From the NCBI GenBank assembly GCA_001598975.1, contig BBXU01003137.1, forward strand, positions 1 to 24,961: DNA of 24,961 bases. The letters run 5' to 3'. The position numbers and the translations under genes are program-made. Below are positions 9,121-18,996 of the stretch, in pieces. The stretch is from Parachlorella kessleri (taxonomy: Eukaryota; Chlorophyta; Trebouxiophyceae; Chlorellales; Chlorellaceae). Below the pieces are notes generated by a model. It did no database searches. It saw only the letters and a list, made by a program, of their open reading frames with translations, and had not been told where the DNA came from. Each line of letters opens with the position of its first letter. The first letter of the stretch is position 1.

Positions 9121-11176
9121 TTAGTGGCCTTGTTTGGCGGTAGTCACCTGCCCCAGGGCTGCCTGTGCACTGCACCCCGTTGGCAAGGCCGACTGGCAGA
9201 CCCAGGTGTTGCAGATCCACTTCTCCCCCCCCCTGACCGCCAGGCCAGAGTGCAGCATGCGGTGGTCAAGGGTGCCGTCGGCAAAGGCAGGGAAGAACAT
9301 CACCGCAGTGCCCCGCCGAGGCTGCACAGTCAGTCCACCCATCAGGAGCTTGTGGAAGTGCGTGCCCCCCTGCAGACTCCAACAGACCAGCTGTCAGGCA
9401 GACATGGAGATGCACCTGTGGGTGCCCTGTGGCCTTCAAGAATAGAACTAGGTGCAATACATGATGCTAAAAAGCGCAAAGTATCATACCCCAAGCCACT
9501 GGCCAGTCATCCCCACCTGTTGCTCTGGGGTCAAGGTGTTGAGGTAGACAACAACTTGCATCAGCCGCTGGCCGCCCGCCTGCGTGCATACATTAGTTGA
9601 TTTTTAGGCTTGCTAGGCAAAAGCTTTTCCAGTGCTCCCTCAGCTGGACCTCCTGCTAAAGCTCGGGTTCAGCTGTGGAGATGAGAACTCTTTCCCTGGC
9701 TCCGCAGATGGCAGGTGTAGAAGGTGTCCAAGCGCTCGATTATGCTGCAACGCCAGCAGATGCCACTCGCAGTCATGCGCCACACCTGCATGAACTCCTT
9801 CAGACCATCAGGGTCCCCTGCAGGCCTTCCGTCGTAGTGAGCACGCTGGTATTGGCCCTGCACAGCACGCAAGACAGCCCCCTTCCATGTCTGCCTCTCG
9901 GGCCTGGCACTGGGGGCATCAGCATAGAAGGCAGCGCCGGGCAGTGCGCCTCTGATACCCAAGCCCAAACTGCTAGAACCTGTGCTAGGGGTTGCAAACA
10001 AGGTGTGCTCACCTTCTGGTAACGTGTGACGGTGGGTACCTCAAAACGGCTTGGGTGCGCTAGTGAGAGGCTGCTGACTTGCTCCACGAAACGGCAAAGG
10101 GCTGCCTCTGCTGTTTGTGCGGACCGTCCTCCAGAAGCAGTCAGCCCCCTGGCAGCCCACTTTGTCCCTGCAGTAACAGGGGCCTGCAAAGGTTGCAAGG
10201 TACTGCCAAGGGGTGTCGCTGGAGCACAAGGCAACTGGTGAACAGGCTGTTGGACAGTTGGGGACGCACTATGCCAGGTCACTGGCAGTACCTACAAAAG
10301 AACAACCGTGGCCCTGACGAATGACTCTGTTTGTAACATGAAGACCAGCATTGCCAGAAATTGAGCCAGCCTGCAGCCGCTTGCCTTCGCACCTGTGAAC
10401 ACCTTGCCCACGACAGCAGGCATCAGGGCCTGCACGCCGGCTACCATGGCACCAATGATGGCACCCCACTTGGCAAAGCTGGCCGAGACGGCTACGGCAA
10501 CTTCACCCAGGCCAGGTGTGCCGTCGAGAGCCAAGTTATGCTGCCAGCTGTCAAAACCGGCACCTGCCATCGCCACGAGGGCCAAGGGCCACAGGCGCTG
10601 GGTGTCAAGGAGCATGGAGTTGTCATACTCGATCTCAGGCAGCTGCAGTGTGAAATTAGAACTTTCAGAAAGCGACTGGTTGGTTCTGCATGGGCTAGGA
10701 CGCGTGCACGTGCGTTACGCAATGTGGCAAGCTCACATATATGGAGGGCATGTACAACCAGTCTCTGTTAATTCATTACGATGACAGCTCGGCTACCCCT
10801 CTACCATGCCGAGTAGTGTACTTGTTACCGATACCTTCCAGAGCCAAATATCCAGGTCGTTGCCGGCAGTCACCTGGTTAGCAGATGCCGCTGCGATGAT
10901 AGCTTCGCACTCCGCGTCTGTCAGCAGGCCATGGCACACGAAGACAGGGGGTTCTGGATGAACCAGGTCTAGCCCTGGAAACTGCATGTCGATAGGAGGA
11001 TAGCTAGCTAGGTCCACTGTCAACCCTGCTGCCGGTGCTGCTGCAGCGCCAGCGACTACTGCTTTCGGCTGTTGAGTTCCACGAAAGCAAGACAGAGTAG
11101 ACAAGAGCTGCCGGGTGCTTCGGTGAGGCTGCCGAAGGTACGAGGGGCGGCTACATGTTGCTGCCAGGGATGCCAT
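9121..11176 (-). CDS. P4H: Prolyl 4-hydroxylase-like Fe(II)/2-oxoglutarate oxygenase, 6 exons
   Basis: Leftwards, exons 11176-10874 (or to 10835 with the alternative in-frame donor), 10642-10393, 10167-10013, 9857-9786, 9579-9517 and 9369-9121 give about 363 residues. The catalytic core is complete: His243-x-Asp245 in GQYQRAHYDGR and His321 in RMLHSG bind iron; Lys331 in GEKWICNTW binds 2-oxoglutarate, with the family's 10-residue His-to-Lys spacing. The sheet GGQRLMQVVVYLNTL and the stretch VQPRRGTAVMFF fit the fold. These enzymes hydroxylate proline in secreted proteins or HIF/Skp1-like targets. Two oddities: residues 1-50 are rich in Ser, Ala and Arg with almost no acidic residues, like a plastid or mitochondrial transit peptide rather than a signal anchor; and exon 2 adds about 83 mostly hydrophobic residues (WPLALVAMAGAG, WGAIIGAMVAGVQALMPAVV) between the CEAII helix and the core. 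The exon 1/2 border is uncertain; the core is firm. Confidence 0.88.
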
Positions 11177-12191
11177 GACGTCGAGAGTGCCAACCCAAGC
11201 GTGAGTGGTGCCGAGAGAAGGTAACACCTGAGGACGAGCTGTTATTTAGTAGGGTCTGCAGGTGCCTCGTTAAGCTTCTCAAAGATTGATTTTGGATTGC
11301 TGACTAATGTTGCCGTCGACATCTTAGCGCGCGCAAGAGTTCCAGCCCGGCTGACGGAAAGAACGCAGCCGACCCAGCAATTGTACTTGCAAGAGTTCTG
11401 TGTGCGACGTAAGGAACCATGTGGCTGTGCAGCTAAGTTTTGGCTGGCATTCTCTCGGCAAGTGGGTCCTTGACAGTTGCATCATACTTGTGCTACTGGG
11501 ACAGGATGTTGTGAAGAAAATTGTGTACATAGACTAAGCAGTTCAACTTGAGGGGCCCCAGGACGCCTATGGAATTTAAACATGGACAGGCAGACGGGTC
11601 TTCAAAACCTGTCAAACCAGTACGCACCGGTAGTGAATTAAGGAGGCCCAATGCGCATAGGGGGAGCAAGCTCAACTAACTCCCAACGCCATACAGTCCG
11701 TTACCAGTCGTTAACTGTGACCCCCAAAAGACTCCATCTGTCAGTGAGTGACAAGCCCATGAAACAGCAGCTGCCAGTGGACTGCCTAGATCCTGCTTTG
11801 CTGGGTAGCTTATTGTCCTGCCTGACCAGTAGCACTGTCGGTGACTGAACTACACCTTGGAGACCCACAGGTCCACCAGTACAAACAAGCAAGGGTGCCC
11901 TCTCATATCACGTGTTGCGAGGCAGCACGGGTCTTTAGCCTTCAGGGAGGAGATCAAGATTCTTTTGCGCAAGGTGAGGCGCCCATGGATCTCAGTACCA
12001 AGTCTTTGCTGCCCAGCAGGCGCCTGTCCCTCTTTGGACAGGGAGCGCCTCCAAGGGTTAGTCAATGTAGTCATGTCTCGTCCGCTCGTCGTATTGAACA
12101 GTGGCATTGAAAAGTATTGATTTGATCAGTTTCAAACCATTTAGCTCTCAGCTTGCCTCCGACCGTTGTTGCAAGTTACCGCAAACGAGCC
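11177..12191. promoter_or_regulatory. Divergent region P4H / SNF5-like, with possible upstream SNF5 exons
   Basis: 1015 bases hold the 5' ends of both genes. An open frame from an ATG at 11651 to 11848 includes TPKRLHLSVSDKPMK, which could be the first strand of SNF5 repeat 1, but I could not join it with a good donor. A frame at 11857-12120 has no recognisable content. No clear promoter motif was found. Confidence 0.4.
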
Positions 12192-14123
12192 ATGACGGCC
12201 AACCAGTACACCAGTCGGCCACTCTTCGCACCTTATAGTTTGGATGGGGCGTCGCCAAGCGAGGTCCGCAGTGCTGGCAGGCTACCGTAGCCGCGCCAAG
12301 GCAGTGCTGACAAGTACTTGGCACGATTGCAGGACCTGCTGTGGGATCTCACGAGCAAGCTGACCCCTAAGGAGGCTGCACCAAGACTCTGTGCCCAGCT
12401 GAGACTGCCCCAGACGGAAGAAAAGTGAGCCCTTGCCGAGAAGCTCCTCTGAGGGGTCAGCTAGAAGAGGCCTTACACAGACTTGAGACTGACCCAGCCC
12501 CAAGCCCACGTCCCTTGCAGATTCAAAGAGGTGGAGCACCAGTTACAGCGCACCCTGCAGAGCTTCAGGGATGCTGGCACGGGGGCACCCACCGTGTACA
12601 TAGTGGTAGGTCCACTGCGTTATGCTCAGCATACGTCTTTGTTGCCAGGAAGGCTAGTATAGACAAACTTTTCAACTGATGAGCGTTTCCTATTCACGCT
12701 AAGACGGACACAGGAGGCTGTGGCATTTTAATGACCCTTATTGGTGGCAGGTACTGTGAGCTGTGTGCGGGTCAGCTGGCTGGGTCTGGCAGGGTGGTGT
12801 GCACGGGATGCTCTAGGATGCCTCAGCCAAGGATTCCGATTGCTGGGAGTCACCAGGTGTGAAGGATGAGGGGGCGAAGCATACTTTCACATAACACCAA
12901 AGCCCACGCCTGTGGCCTTGCAGCTGCAAGTCCCACTGGGCAGCGGTGAGTACATGCTGGTCGACAAGGTGGCCTGGGACCTCAACAAGCCGCGCCTCTG
13001 CACCGAGTTGTACGCCGCCAAGCTGTGCCGCGACATGGGGCTGGGCTGGTGCGAGTTTGCCGCGGTGGCACAGGCCATCAAGGCCAAGGTGGACGCGTGC
13101 AGGCAGGCAAGTGGCGATGCTGATGAACTATGGCTGTGGCTGCCGACTAGGCATCCTGCCTGCATAGACCAATGTAAAAAGCACAGTGACATGGTGCAGA
13201 AGCGCCTCACATGTAATGGCAGCACTTTGGTACAGGTGCCCTTCCTGTTAAAAGGGTGCTGCGGCCTGCCTCGCCGCCCGGACAGGCTGCAGACCCAATC
13301 CTTGACTGATTGGGCCCACCGTACCCTGAGCACATTTGTCAGATTAGATCCATGGGCTCCAGCACGTGACTAGCCTGCCAGCCTTGTGCTCCTTCTTGTC
13401 CTTCGCCTCCCATTTCATGTCCACAGACGTGCAGTATCGTATAACCATCAGCTGCCTGGTATGCAGAAGTTCTCGATGCCCGTTCAAATTGGATGCTGTG
13501 CACCTGGCAGCATCCCATCCTTCTGGCGATCAACTAATGCAGGTTGCAGACTCGCCCTGCAGGACTTGAAGAGCGGAGGCAGCCATGTGCACATTGTTCC
13601 ACCCCAGGAGAATGTCCTCAGGAAGGCCCCAGCCAGCTACCCTGTCATCTTGCGGGCCAAGAGGCTCAGAACTTGTGGGCCAGGCAGCAGCACTAGAGAC
13701 AGAGCGCAGCCTATCAGTGCAATGCCTTCTGTGCACCAAGCTCCTCCGTCTTCACACAGCAACCCCAGTGCTGCTGGCATGGCTGCTGCCAGTGAACCCG
13801 GGTCAGCCACAGCCACAAGAGAGGCTGCGATTGCCAGCATCGATGCGGTAGATGCAGCCAGTGTCGGCCCTGCAGCGCAGCCACCAGCACCTCCAGGGCT
13901 AACCAGTGGAGAGTCTGAGGCTACTGCTAACTCCGCTGCGGCAAGGGCTGTCAGATTGCAAGTCGAGCACCCCGCTGCGGCAAGCGCTGCCAGATTACAA
14001 GTCGAGCAGGTGCAACAGCAGTCTTTGGATGGCGAAGAGCAAGCTGATCAAGTGGGTAAGATGGGAAAGAAAGTAGTGGAGGAGGATGAAGGTAGTGATA
14101 TGCCTGACCTGGGCTTTGCTTGA
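12192..14123 (+). CDS. SNF5: SNF5/SMARCB1/BSH-like SWI/SNF subunit with a zinc-knuckle-like insert; 5' end unresolved
   Basis: Exons 12192-12263 (tentative), 12333-12424, 12521-12595, 12751-12856, 12924-13106 and 13563-14123 give about 362 residues. SNF5 proteins are core subunits of SWI/SNF nucleosome-remodelling complexes. Repeat 1 is seen as LLWDLTSKLTPKEAA, LCAQLRLP and EVEHQLQRTLQSFRDA; repeat 2 as YMLVDKVAWDLNKP, LYAAKLCRDMGLGWCEF and VAQAIKAKVDACRQ. Between them lies a Cys-x2-Cys-x11-Cys-x2-Cys unit (residues 82, 85, 97, 100), not a usual SNF5 part. The C-terminal tail of about 185 residues is Ala/Ser/Pro-rich, has a 13-residue tandem duplication and ends acidic (EEDEGSDMPDLGFA). Intron 5 uses a GC donor (CAG|GCAAGT). 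The first beta strands of repeat 1 are missing from this model, so either the start lies further upstream (perhaps 11651) or the repeat is degenerate. Confidence 0.78.
13107..13562 (+). other. GC-AG intron 5 of the SNF5-like gene
   Basis: The donor CAG|GCAAGT matches the GC-intron consensus, and the acceptor is CCCTGCAG|GAC. Phase-0 joining gives DACRQ-DLKSGG. Two nearer acceptors were tested and hit stop codons in this phase. Confidence 0.65.
13933..14010 (+). repeat. 39-bp tandem duplication within the SNF5-like C-terminal tail
   Basis: Units 13933-13971 and 13972-14010 start CCGCTGCGGCAAG and end AAGTCGAGCA with a few substitutions. The 39-base period keeps the frame and duplicates 13 residues (AARAVRLQVEHPA-type). 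Confidence 0.85.
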
Positions 14124-14952
14124 GTGGTTACATTCTGTGATCCCTCATATGGTGCAGATGTACTGTTGTGAAAACGTCAGCCGACCAAATGCTGACTTGT
14201 TCCCCCTATCTAATGACTGCTTACTGACGCAGCTGGCACCCGCCACACTGCTGTCTGACCCACCCCTGTCACTTGCATTTCTATCTGAAATGACTGACAC
14301 AGACCTACATTTAAGTACGGTGTTCATACAGCGTCTATGGTTGCAAATCTGCCGTGCATGCTGCTGCCTGTGTTAACCCATCTTTGCATTATGTGGAGCA
14401 GAAGTTGTGTGTGCCTTCAAAGTACGTAGTTGTGGGACTCTATTTATTCTTGAGGACATGGCCAGCACGCTGTCTACAAGAAGAACGATTTCCTCTAAAC
14501 TAAGCACTGCTTCCACTTACGGGCTAACAACTGTATCAATTGCAGCAGGCCACGTGCCACAGCAGCAGTGCAATCGGCTAGGTGGCCAGATATGCAGAAG
14601 CGACACCAGCGGAGCTAGTCAGGCAGAAACAAGCAGACGCCTTGACAGCAAAGCCAGTCAGGCACGGACAAGCAGCACAATAAGAAACACACCACTAACC
14701 CTGCATTGCATGCTCACTGTGAAGCCTGAGACGGGTTGATTCTCATTGTCCTTGGCGCAATGGAAGTACGGCAGGCTACAGTGCAGACCCTACATACAGG
14801 CTTACTGACCTCTACTCCCTGCCAAAATTTATATGCCCAGACCTACCGCTTGACAAACTGGATGGACGGGAACTAGAACAGCAGCGTACAAGTACCTGGT
14901 ATCCTATTGGCTTGGCTTCGCTTGACACATGTGCCAGCTCCCCCCAGCTCTA
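14124..14952. other. Convergent 3' intergenic region, SNF5-like / coiled-coil gene
   Basis: 829 bases between facing stop codons. A plus-strand open frame at about 14407-14739 is Ser/Thr-rich with no homology I recognise, and is more likely non-coding. I found no RNA gene, repeat or TGTAA on the plus strand here. Confidence 0.55.
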
Positions 14953-15513
14953 TCAGCTCCCAGCCAGACTACTTCCACCAGCTTGCCCAGCGGAGGCCAT
15001 GAAAGTGCTGCTGCTGACCGAGCGAGGCACAACCTTGTTGCTGTTGCGTAAAGGCAGTATGTTGTAGGCAGCTGTGGCCTGCTGTACCTGGGTGGCATTG
15101 TGCGCTTGCTGTGCAGCCTGCGGGCAGGTGGTGGAAGAACGGTAAGGGGATGGCCCAGGCAGCCGGAGAACGCGAGAGTTGCAAGCAGGTTCCCCCTCAG
15201 GTTGCCATGGGCCCTACCCCCCACCACACACCTTCTGCCTACTGTAGAGCTCCAACTCTAAAAGCTGCTGCCCGGCGCTGCGGTTGGCCTCATCTCGTCG
15301 CTGAAGTTCGTCTTGCAGGTGTTGCAGTGCTTGCTGCCTTAGCTGTTCTTTCATCCCCAGCTCCTCCATCTCTATGTCCAACGCTCCACTGCCAGGGACC
15401 GAGCCCTCTTCCTCGTTACTTCTTGGTTGTACCTCCTCGTTGTGTAGCAGCTGCTGCTGCACAGGGCCCTTGGCGCTGAGTTCTTGGCCGAAGGAGCAGC
15501 ACCCCCTGGCCAT
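14953..15513 (-). CDS. Small coiled-coil protein of unknown function, 2 exons
   Basis: Leftwards, exons 15513-15232 and 15117-14953 join in phase 0 (donor AAG|GTGTGT, acceptor CTGCCCGCAG) to 148 residues. I do not recognise the family. The middle (about residues 52-115) is a strong charged, Gln/Leu-rich helix with likely coiled-coil character (EELGMKEQLRQQALQHLQDE, QQLLELELYSRQK), running across the splice junction into AAQQAHNATQVQQATAAYN. The N-terminus starts MARGCC; the tail is Ser/Ala/Gly-rich. Support for it being real: coherent composition across a well-placed intron and a head-to-head position to YKT6. Against: no homology, so the model could lack upstream exons. It might be an adaptor or cytoskeletal/ciliary component, but nothing in the sequence proves this. 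Confidence 0.5.
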
Positions 15514-16186
15514 GGGGCGGTACACATCTCCTAACAACCTTATACAATGTTACCGCCTCTGCATTTGGGACTGGAGAACGGGGTTTCAAAGGGCTGGGTC
15601 CGCCAGCAGGAGGATGTCAGGAAGAAGGGGCGCAAGCGCGGTCCCCCCAGGCTGATAAAAGCAACATGTATGACGTCAAACAGCTTTGTGTATGAAAGGC
15701 CAAGGTATGATATTCCTTGTTCCTGCTGGGTGTCTCGTTGCGACCATCTGGAGAGAGGGGGTTGGCATCCCTAGCCTAGCTCAGAGGGACCTATTCTGAG
15801 CAGTGAAATCGTGTGTGATTGACAAATCTGAAACGGTGAGCTTGCTTTCAAGGGACACTGGTGGTGTAGCAGCTGGGCCATAAGGGGAGCCGGTGGCCAA
15901 AGTAAGTTTGTTATCACATCTTAGTGAGAGGCTGAGGGCAGACCTTAAGAAGACCTGTCTAGCTTCTATGGATCCACGGCCTTTGCTGATTCCCCTGTGT
16001 CCTCTAGCCAGTTGGGGTCAACGCATGGGGGTCAACGCCAGTACAACGGTACAGCCTGCAGAGCGCAACACTGAAAGCGGTGAACAGCATGCCAATCCCA
16101 AGGGACGGTTCCTGGCAGACGTTTTGTATCAGTTGCTGCTTGGACGGGGCGTGGGGAAGTCGATCTGCTCACGACTGCTGCGCGTC
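15514..16186. promoter_or_regulatory. Divergent region coiled-coil gene / YKT6 (candidate bidirectional promoter)
   Basis: 673 bases between two start codons. They hold a palindromic TGACGTCA at 15671-15678. The YKT6 frame stays open upstream of its ATG, with in-frame ATGs at 15968 and 16025. No recognised protein segment is coded here. Confidence 0.45.
15671..15678. promoter_or_regulatory. Palindromic TGACGTCA (CRE / bZIP ACGT-core site)
   Basis: This perfect 8-bp palindrome is the consensus for CRE/bZIP factors. It lies 158 bases upstream of the coiled-coil start and about 510 bases upstream of the YKT6 start. Chance occurrence in 25 kb is not negligible, so function is inferred from position only. 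Confidence 0.35.
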
Positions 16187-18482
16187 ATGAAGCTGACTGC
16201 GGTAGCCCTCCTAAAATACAATGGGCCAGACGCAGACCCCTACATTCTGGGGTTCGCAGCAGACCTGTCCTCCTTTGGATTCTTCCAGGTGGGCCATGTT
16301 GCATCAAGGCTGTGCCGTGAGATTGCTTGGTGTAGGCTTAGTGAGAGTAGGTCTTCGTATTCGAGAGGCACGTCTGGCCGTCTGTGGCTGACAGATTGCG
16401 TCGAAGCAGCAGCAACACTGTGGCTGTTGCGTGTTGGTGGGAACCCTTCTTGGGCTGGCAGTTTCATACCTGAAGCTGAGGAGGCCTTGTGGAAGCTCTG
16501 GTGTTCGTGTAAGCCTGGGCTGTTGGTGCCAAGAACGTGGTCTGCGGTGCGCTGCACCCACAGCAGGCAATTTATCTGAGGTACCACACTGCTGGCCAAC
16601 AGCTGCATCTAGCCAACGACCAACCCCTTGCTGGCTCCCCACCCTGCAGAGGAGCACGGTGCGAGAGATGATGACGTTTGTGGCGCGCACGGTTGCGCGC
16701 AAGACGCAAACAGGCCAGCGGCAGACGGTGCAGCAGGAGGACTACTTCTGCCATGCCTTCAACAACGACGGGCTGGTGGGGGTGGCTTTTGTTGACCATG
16801 ACTACCCAGCTCGTGCGGGCTTCTCAGTGGTGAATAAGGTCATGGAGGACTTTGAGACAGCACAGGGCACCGCCTGGCGCGGCACAACAGCAGACACGCA
16901 GGATGCGCAGGGTCTGCTGGACACGGCGCTGCAAAAGTACCAGGTCAGCTGGCTGGCACGCGGGTGGCCGAGGGGCGGTGGGGTGGAAGCGAGAAGGCAA
17001 TAAAACGGATGCATGAGCCAGGGTACCACACAGGTGTATCTCGTACTGATCTGATGTATCGATTGGCTGACTGGCTGTAGTTGAGCTCTTGGGCTTGTTG
17101 GGCTTGGTACGAGCTGACTGCTTGCTGGTCTGGACCTGGCCCTTGGGACCTAATTTAACCCTCAATAGTTGAAATAGAAGGTGTGGGGCGTCACTCTTTG
17201 GGCTTCAACCCGCCAGCCTGCATGGGAGGGATGATCTTTGCACCTCATGTGGCTGGCTGGGGACTCTAGTGATATCACTTTAGTGGAAGCCGCAGAGGTT
17301 ATGCCAGATTGGCGCTGCCTCATTATGGCTGCTGTGCTGCCAACTGAGGCTTCTAGTGTATTGTATCTGCAGGACCCAGCCCAGGCGGACAAGCTTACAA
17401 AGATTCAGCGGGACTTGGATGAGACGAAGATCATCTTGCACAAAACAATAGAGAGTGTTCTTGATCGGGGAGAGAAGCTGGACCAGGTGGGCTGAGTTAT
17501 CGCTGTTCCCAGTGGTCCCATTGGCAGTAAGATGAGATGGGGGTCAAGCCTTCAGCTAGAGTGCAATTGGGTTGGGTAGCCAGGCAAAGCAGCAGTAGCT
17601 AGAATCACGATGGCATTAGTTCAGGTTGCATTGCTTGGCAGCGATCAATGCATCCCGTTATCTTGATGTGCAAGTTGTATCAAATCCCGTTCTCCGCCTT
17701 GAGTCGGGTGTGGGGGCGTATTTTGGAGGATGTTGCTGTACTGGTCCAGGTATGTGACAATGAACTGCTCCTGGTTATGTTGTTCTAGGTGTTGTTCAAG
17801 GTATTTGGTAAAGGTGGCAGGCAATGTGAACAGGGGAGGTAGGGGCGTATTGGACTGACAGGGCTGTATGCATTTATGTGTCTTGCCTGAGTATTGCCCG
17901 TAGCCAGAAGCTGGCTGCTAGGTGCCGGTGTAAGCTGTGCTGACATGTCTGAGCTGCCTCGCTGCAGTTGGTGGACAAGAGCGCGGACCTCAGCATGGCA
18001 AGCCAGATGTTCTACAAGCAGGTCAGCACACTTCTGGGGGCATGCATATTTCACACATGCACACTCGTTCTGTTCCGGTTTGGTGGGGAGAGCTGGTGCC
18101 CTAGGTGGGGCTTGGTGTCACAGAAAGTCTGTTATTTGGTAGTCTGGATGCCCCAGGGCCAGAGGAGGTGCTGCATGCAGATCGTGGGTCTGTGCATGCA
18201 TCTTGCATGTCAGCTTGGTGGCGCTTCGCGCTGGTCTTGCCATAAGCCTGCCGGTGCTGGCATCAATGGTGTGGAACTGATACATCAGTGGTGGTTGCCA
18301 GGGATTGAGTACTTGGTGACCCACAATGGCTGTGCACCAGAGCTTGTCTGCATGGTCAGCTATCAAAAAGCCTGCCTGCATGTGCATTGCCCACCCTTAC
18401 TGGCCAAATATTGCATGCTGACCTCATCATTTCAACCCGCTTGCAGGCGCGGAAGGCCAACTCCTGCTGCAGATTTATGTGA
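16187..18482 (+). CDS. YKT6: R-SNARE YKT6 (longin), 5 exons
   Basis: Exons 16187-16288, 16650-16943, 17373-17486, 17968-18021 and 18447-18482, all phase 0, give 199 residues, the same length as plant YKT6. The protein acts in vesicle fusion at Golgi, endosome/vacuole and autophagosome membranes. The N-terminal longin domain (1-about 130) begins [12 protein letters not shown] and includes [16 protein letters not shown] and [16 protein letters not shown]. The SNARE helix follows: [20 protein letters not shown], with the zero-layer Arg164 typical of R-SNAREs, then [18 protein letters not shown]. It ends NSCCRFM: Cys196 is in a CaaX box for prenylation and Cys195 is the usual palmitoylation site; there is no transmembrane helix. 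Upstream in-frame ATGs at 15968 and 16025 would add 73 or 54 residues before the longin fold; the family start at 16187 is preferred. Confidence 0.97.
17800..17880 (+). repeat. Dispersed intronic repeat, copy B (YKT6 intron 3)
   Basis: Starts GGTATTTGGT, contains GGTGGCAGGCAATG and runs to about GCATTTATGTG. It matches 2461-2540 in the ILR1-like gene in the same orientation. The left boundary is sharp in both copies; the right one fades. Confidence 0.65.
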
Positions 18483-18996
18483 TGGAGTAGCTAGTGGCAG
18501 AGAGGCGGCAGGCAGGCGGGCAGGCAGCCCGGCCATCTGCAGTTGCGTTCTAGAAATGCTGAGAGAGCATGTTATATAGCGTGCGCCCTACAGGCGGCTT
18601 CAAGGTCGGTCTTGGTGGTGTTAAGTGCGCAGGTCTTGACTTTGTATACTATGACTGACCTTGTGCGGGGCACGATACTTAGGCAGGAATTTCCGAGTGA
18701 ATGGAACGGGCAGGCATGGCAGTCAGCAGCATTGCAGCTCCAGCGGACAGTCTCGTATCCTATGCCAATTGTAACAAGCGGTGCAGGCTGCCATGGGCTG
18801 GCACACTCCTGGAGCAGCAAGAACAGGGTCTTAGCTTGTTTCAGGGGCAGATATACTTGCTCAGGTGCTCAGGATAAGGCTAAGCTCACTCCGTGCATCC
18901 AATACAGGCAGCCGACACTTGCTGTATGGCAGCGGCACAACTCCCACATTAGCCGCCGTAACTTGCCTCGCTGGCCTTATCAGTGCTGCAGCGTCG
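18483..18996. other. Convergent 3' intergenic region, YKT6 / PUS7
   Basis: 514 bases between facing stops. A GGCAGGCAGGCGGGCAGGCAG tract lies near 18506-18526 and a TGTAA at 18770-18774. An open frame across it runs into the last PUS7 exon antisense and is not credible as a gene. Confidence 0.6.
18770..18774 (+). terminator. Possible polyadenylation signal TGTAA of YKT6
   Basis: TGTAA lies 288 bases after the YKT6 stop codon and before the facing PUS7 gene ends. Position is suitable; the 5-mer alone is weak. Confidence 0.4.

Noticed and set aside
14407..14739. 110-codon Ser/Thr-rich frame between SNF5-like and coiled-coil genes
   Set aside because: No ATG at its start, no splice context and no homology; most likely 3' UTR or spacer.
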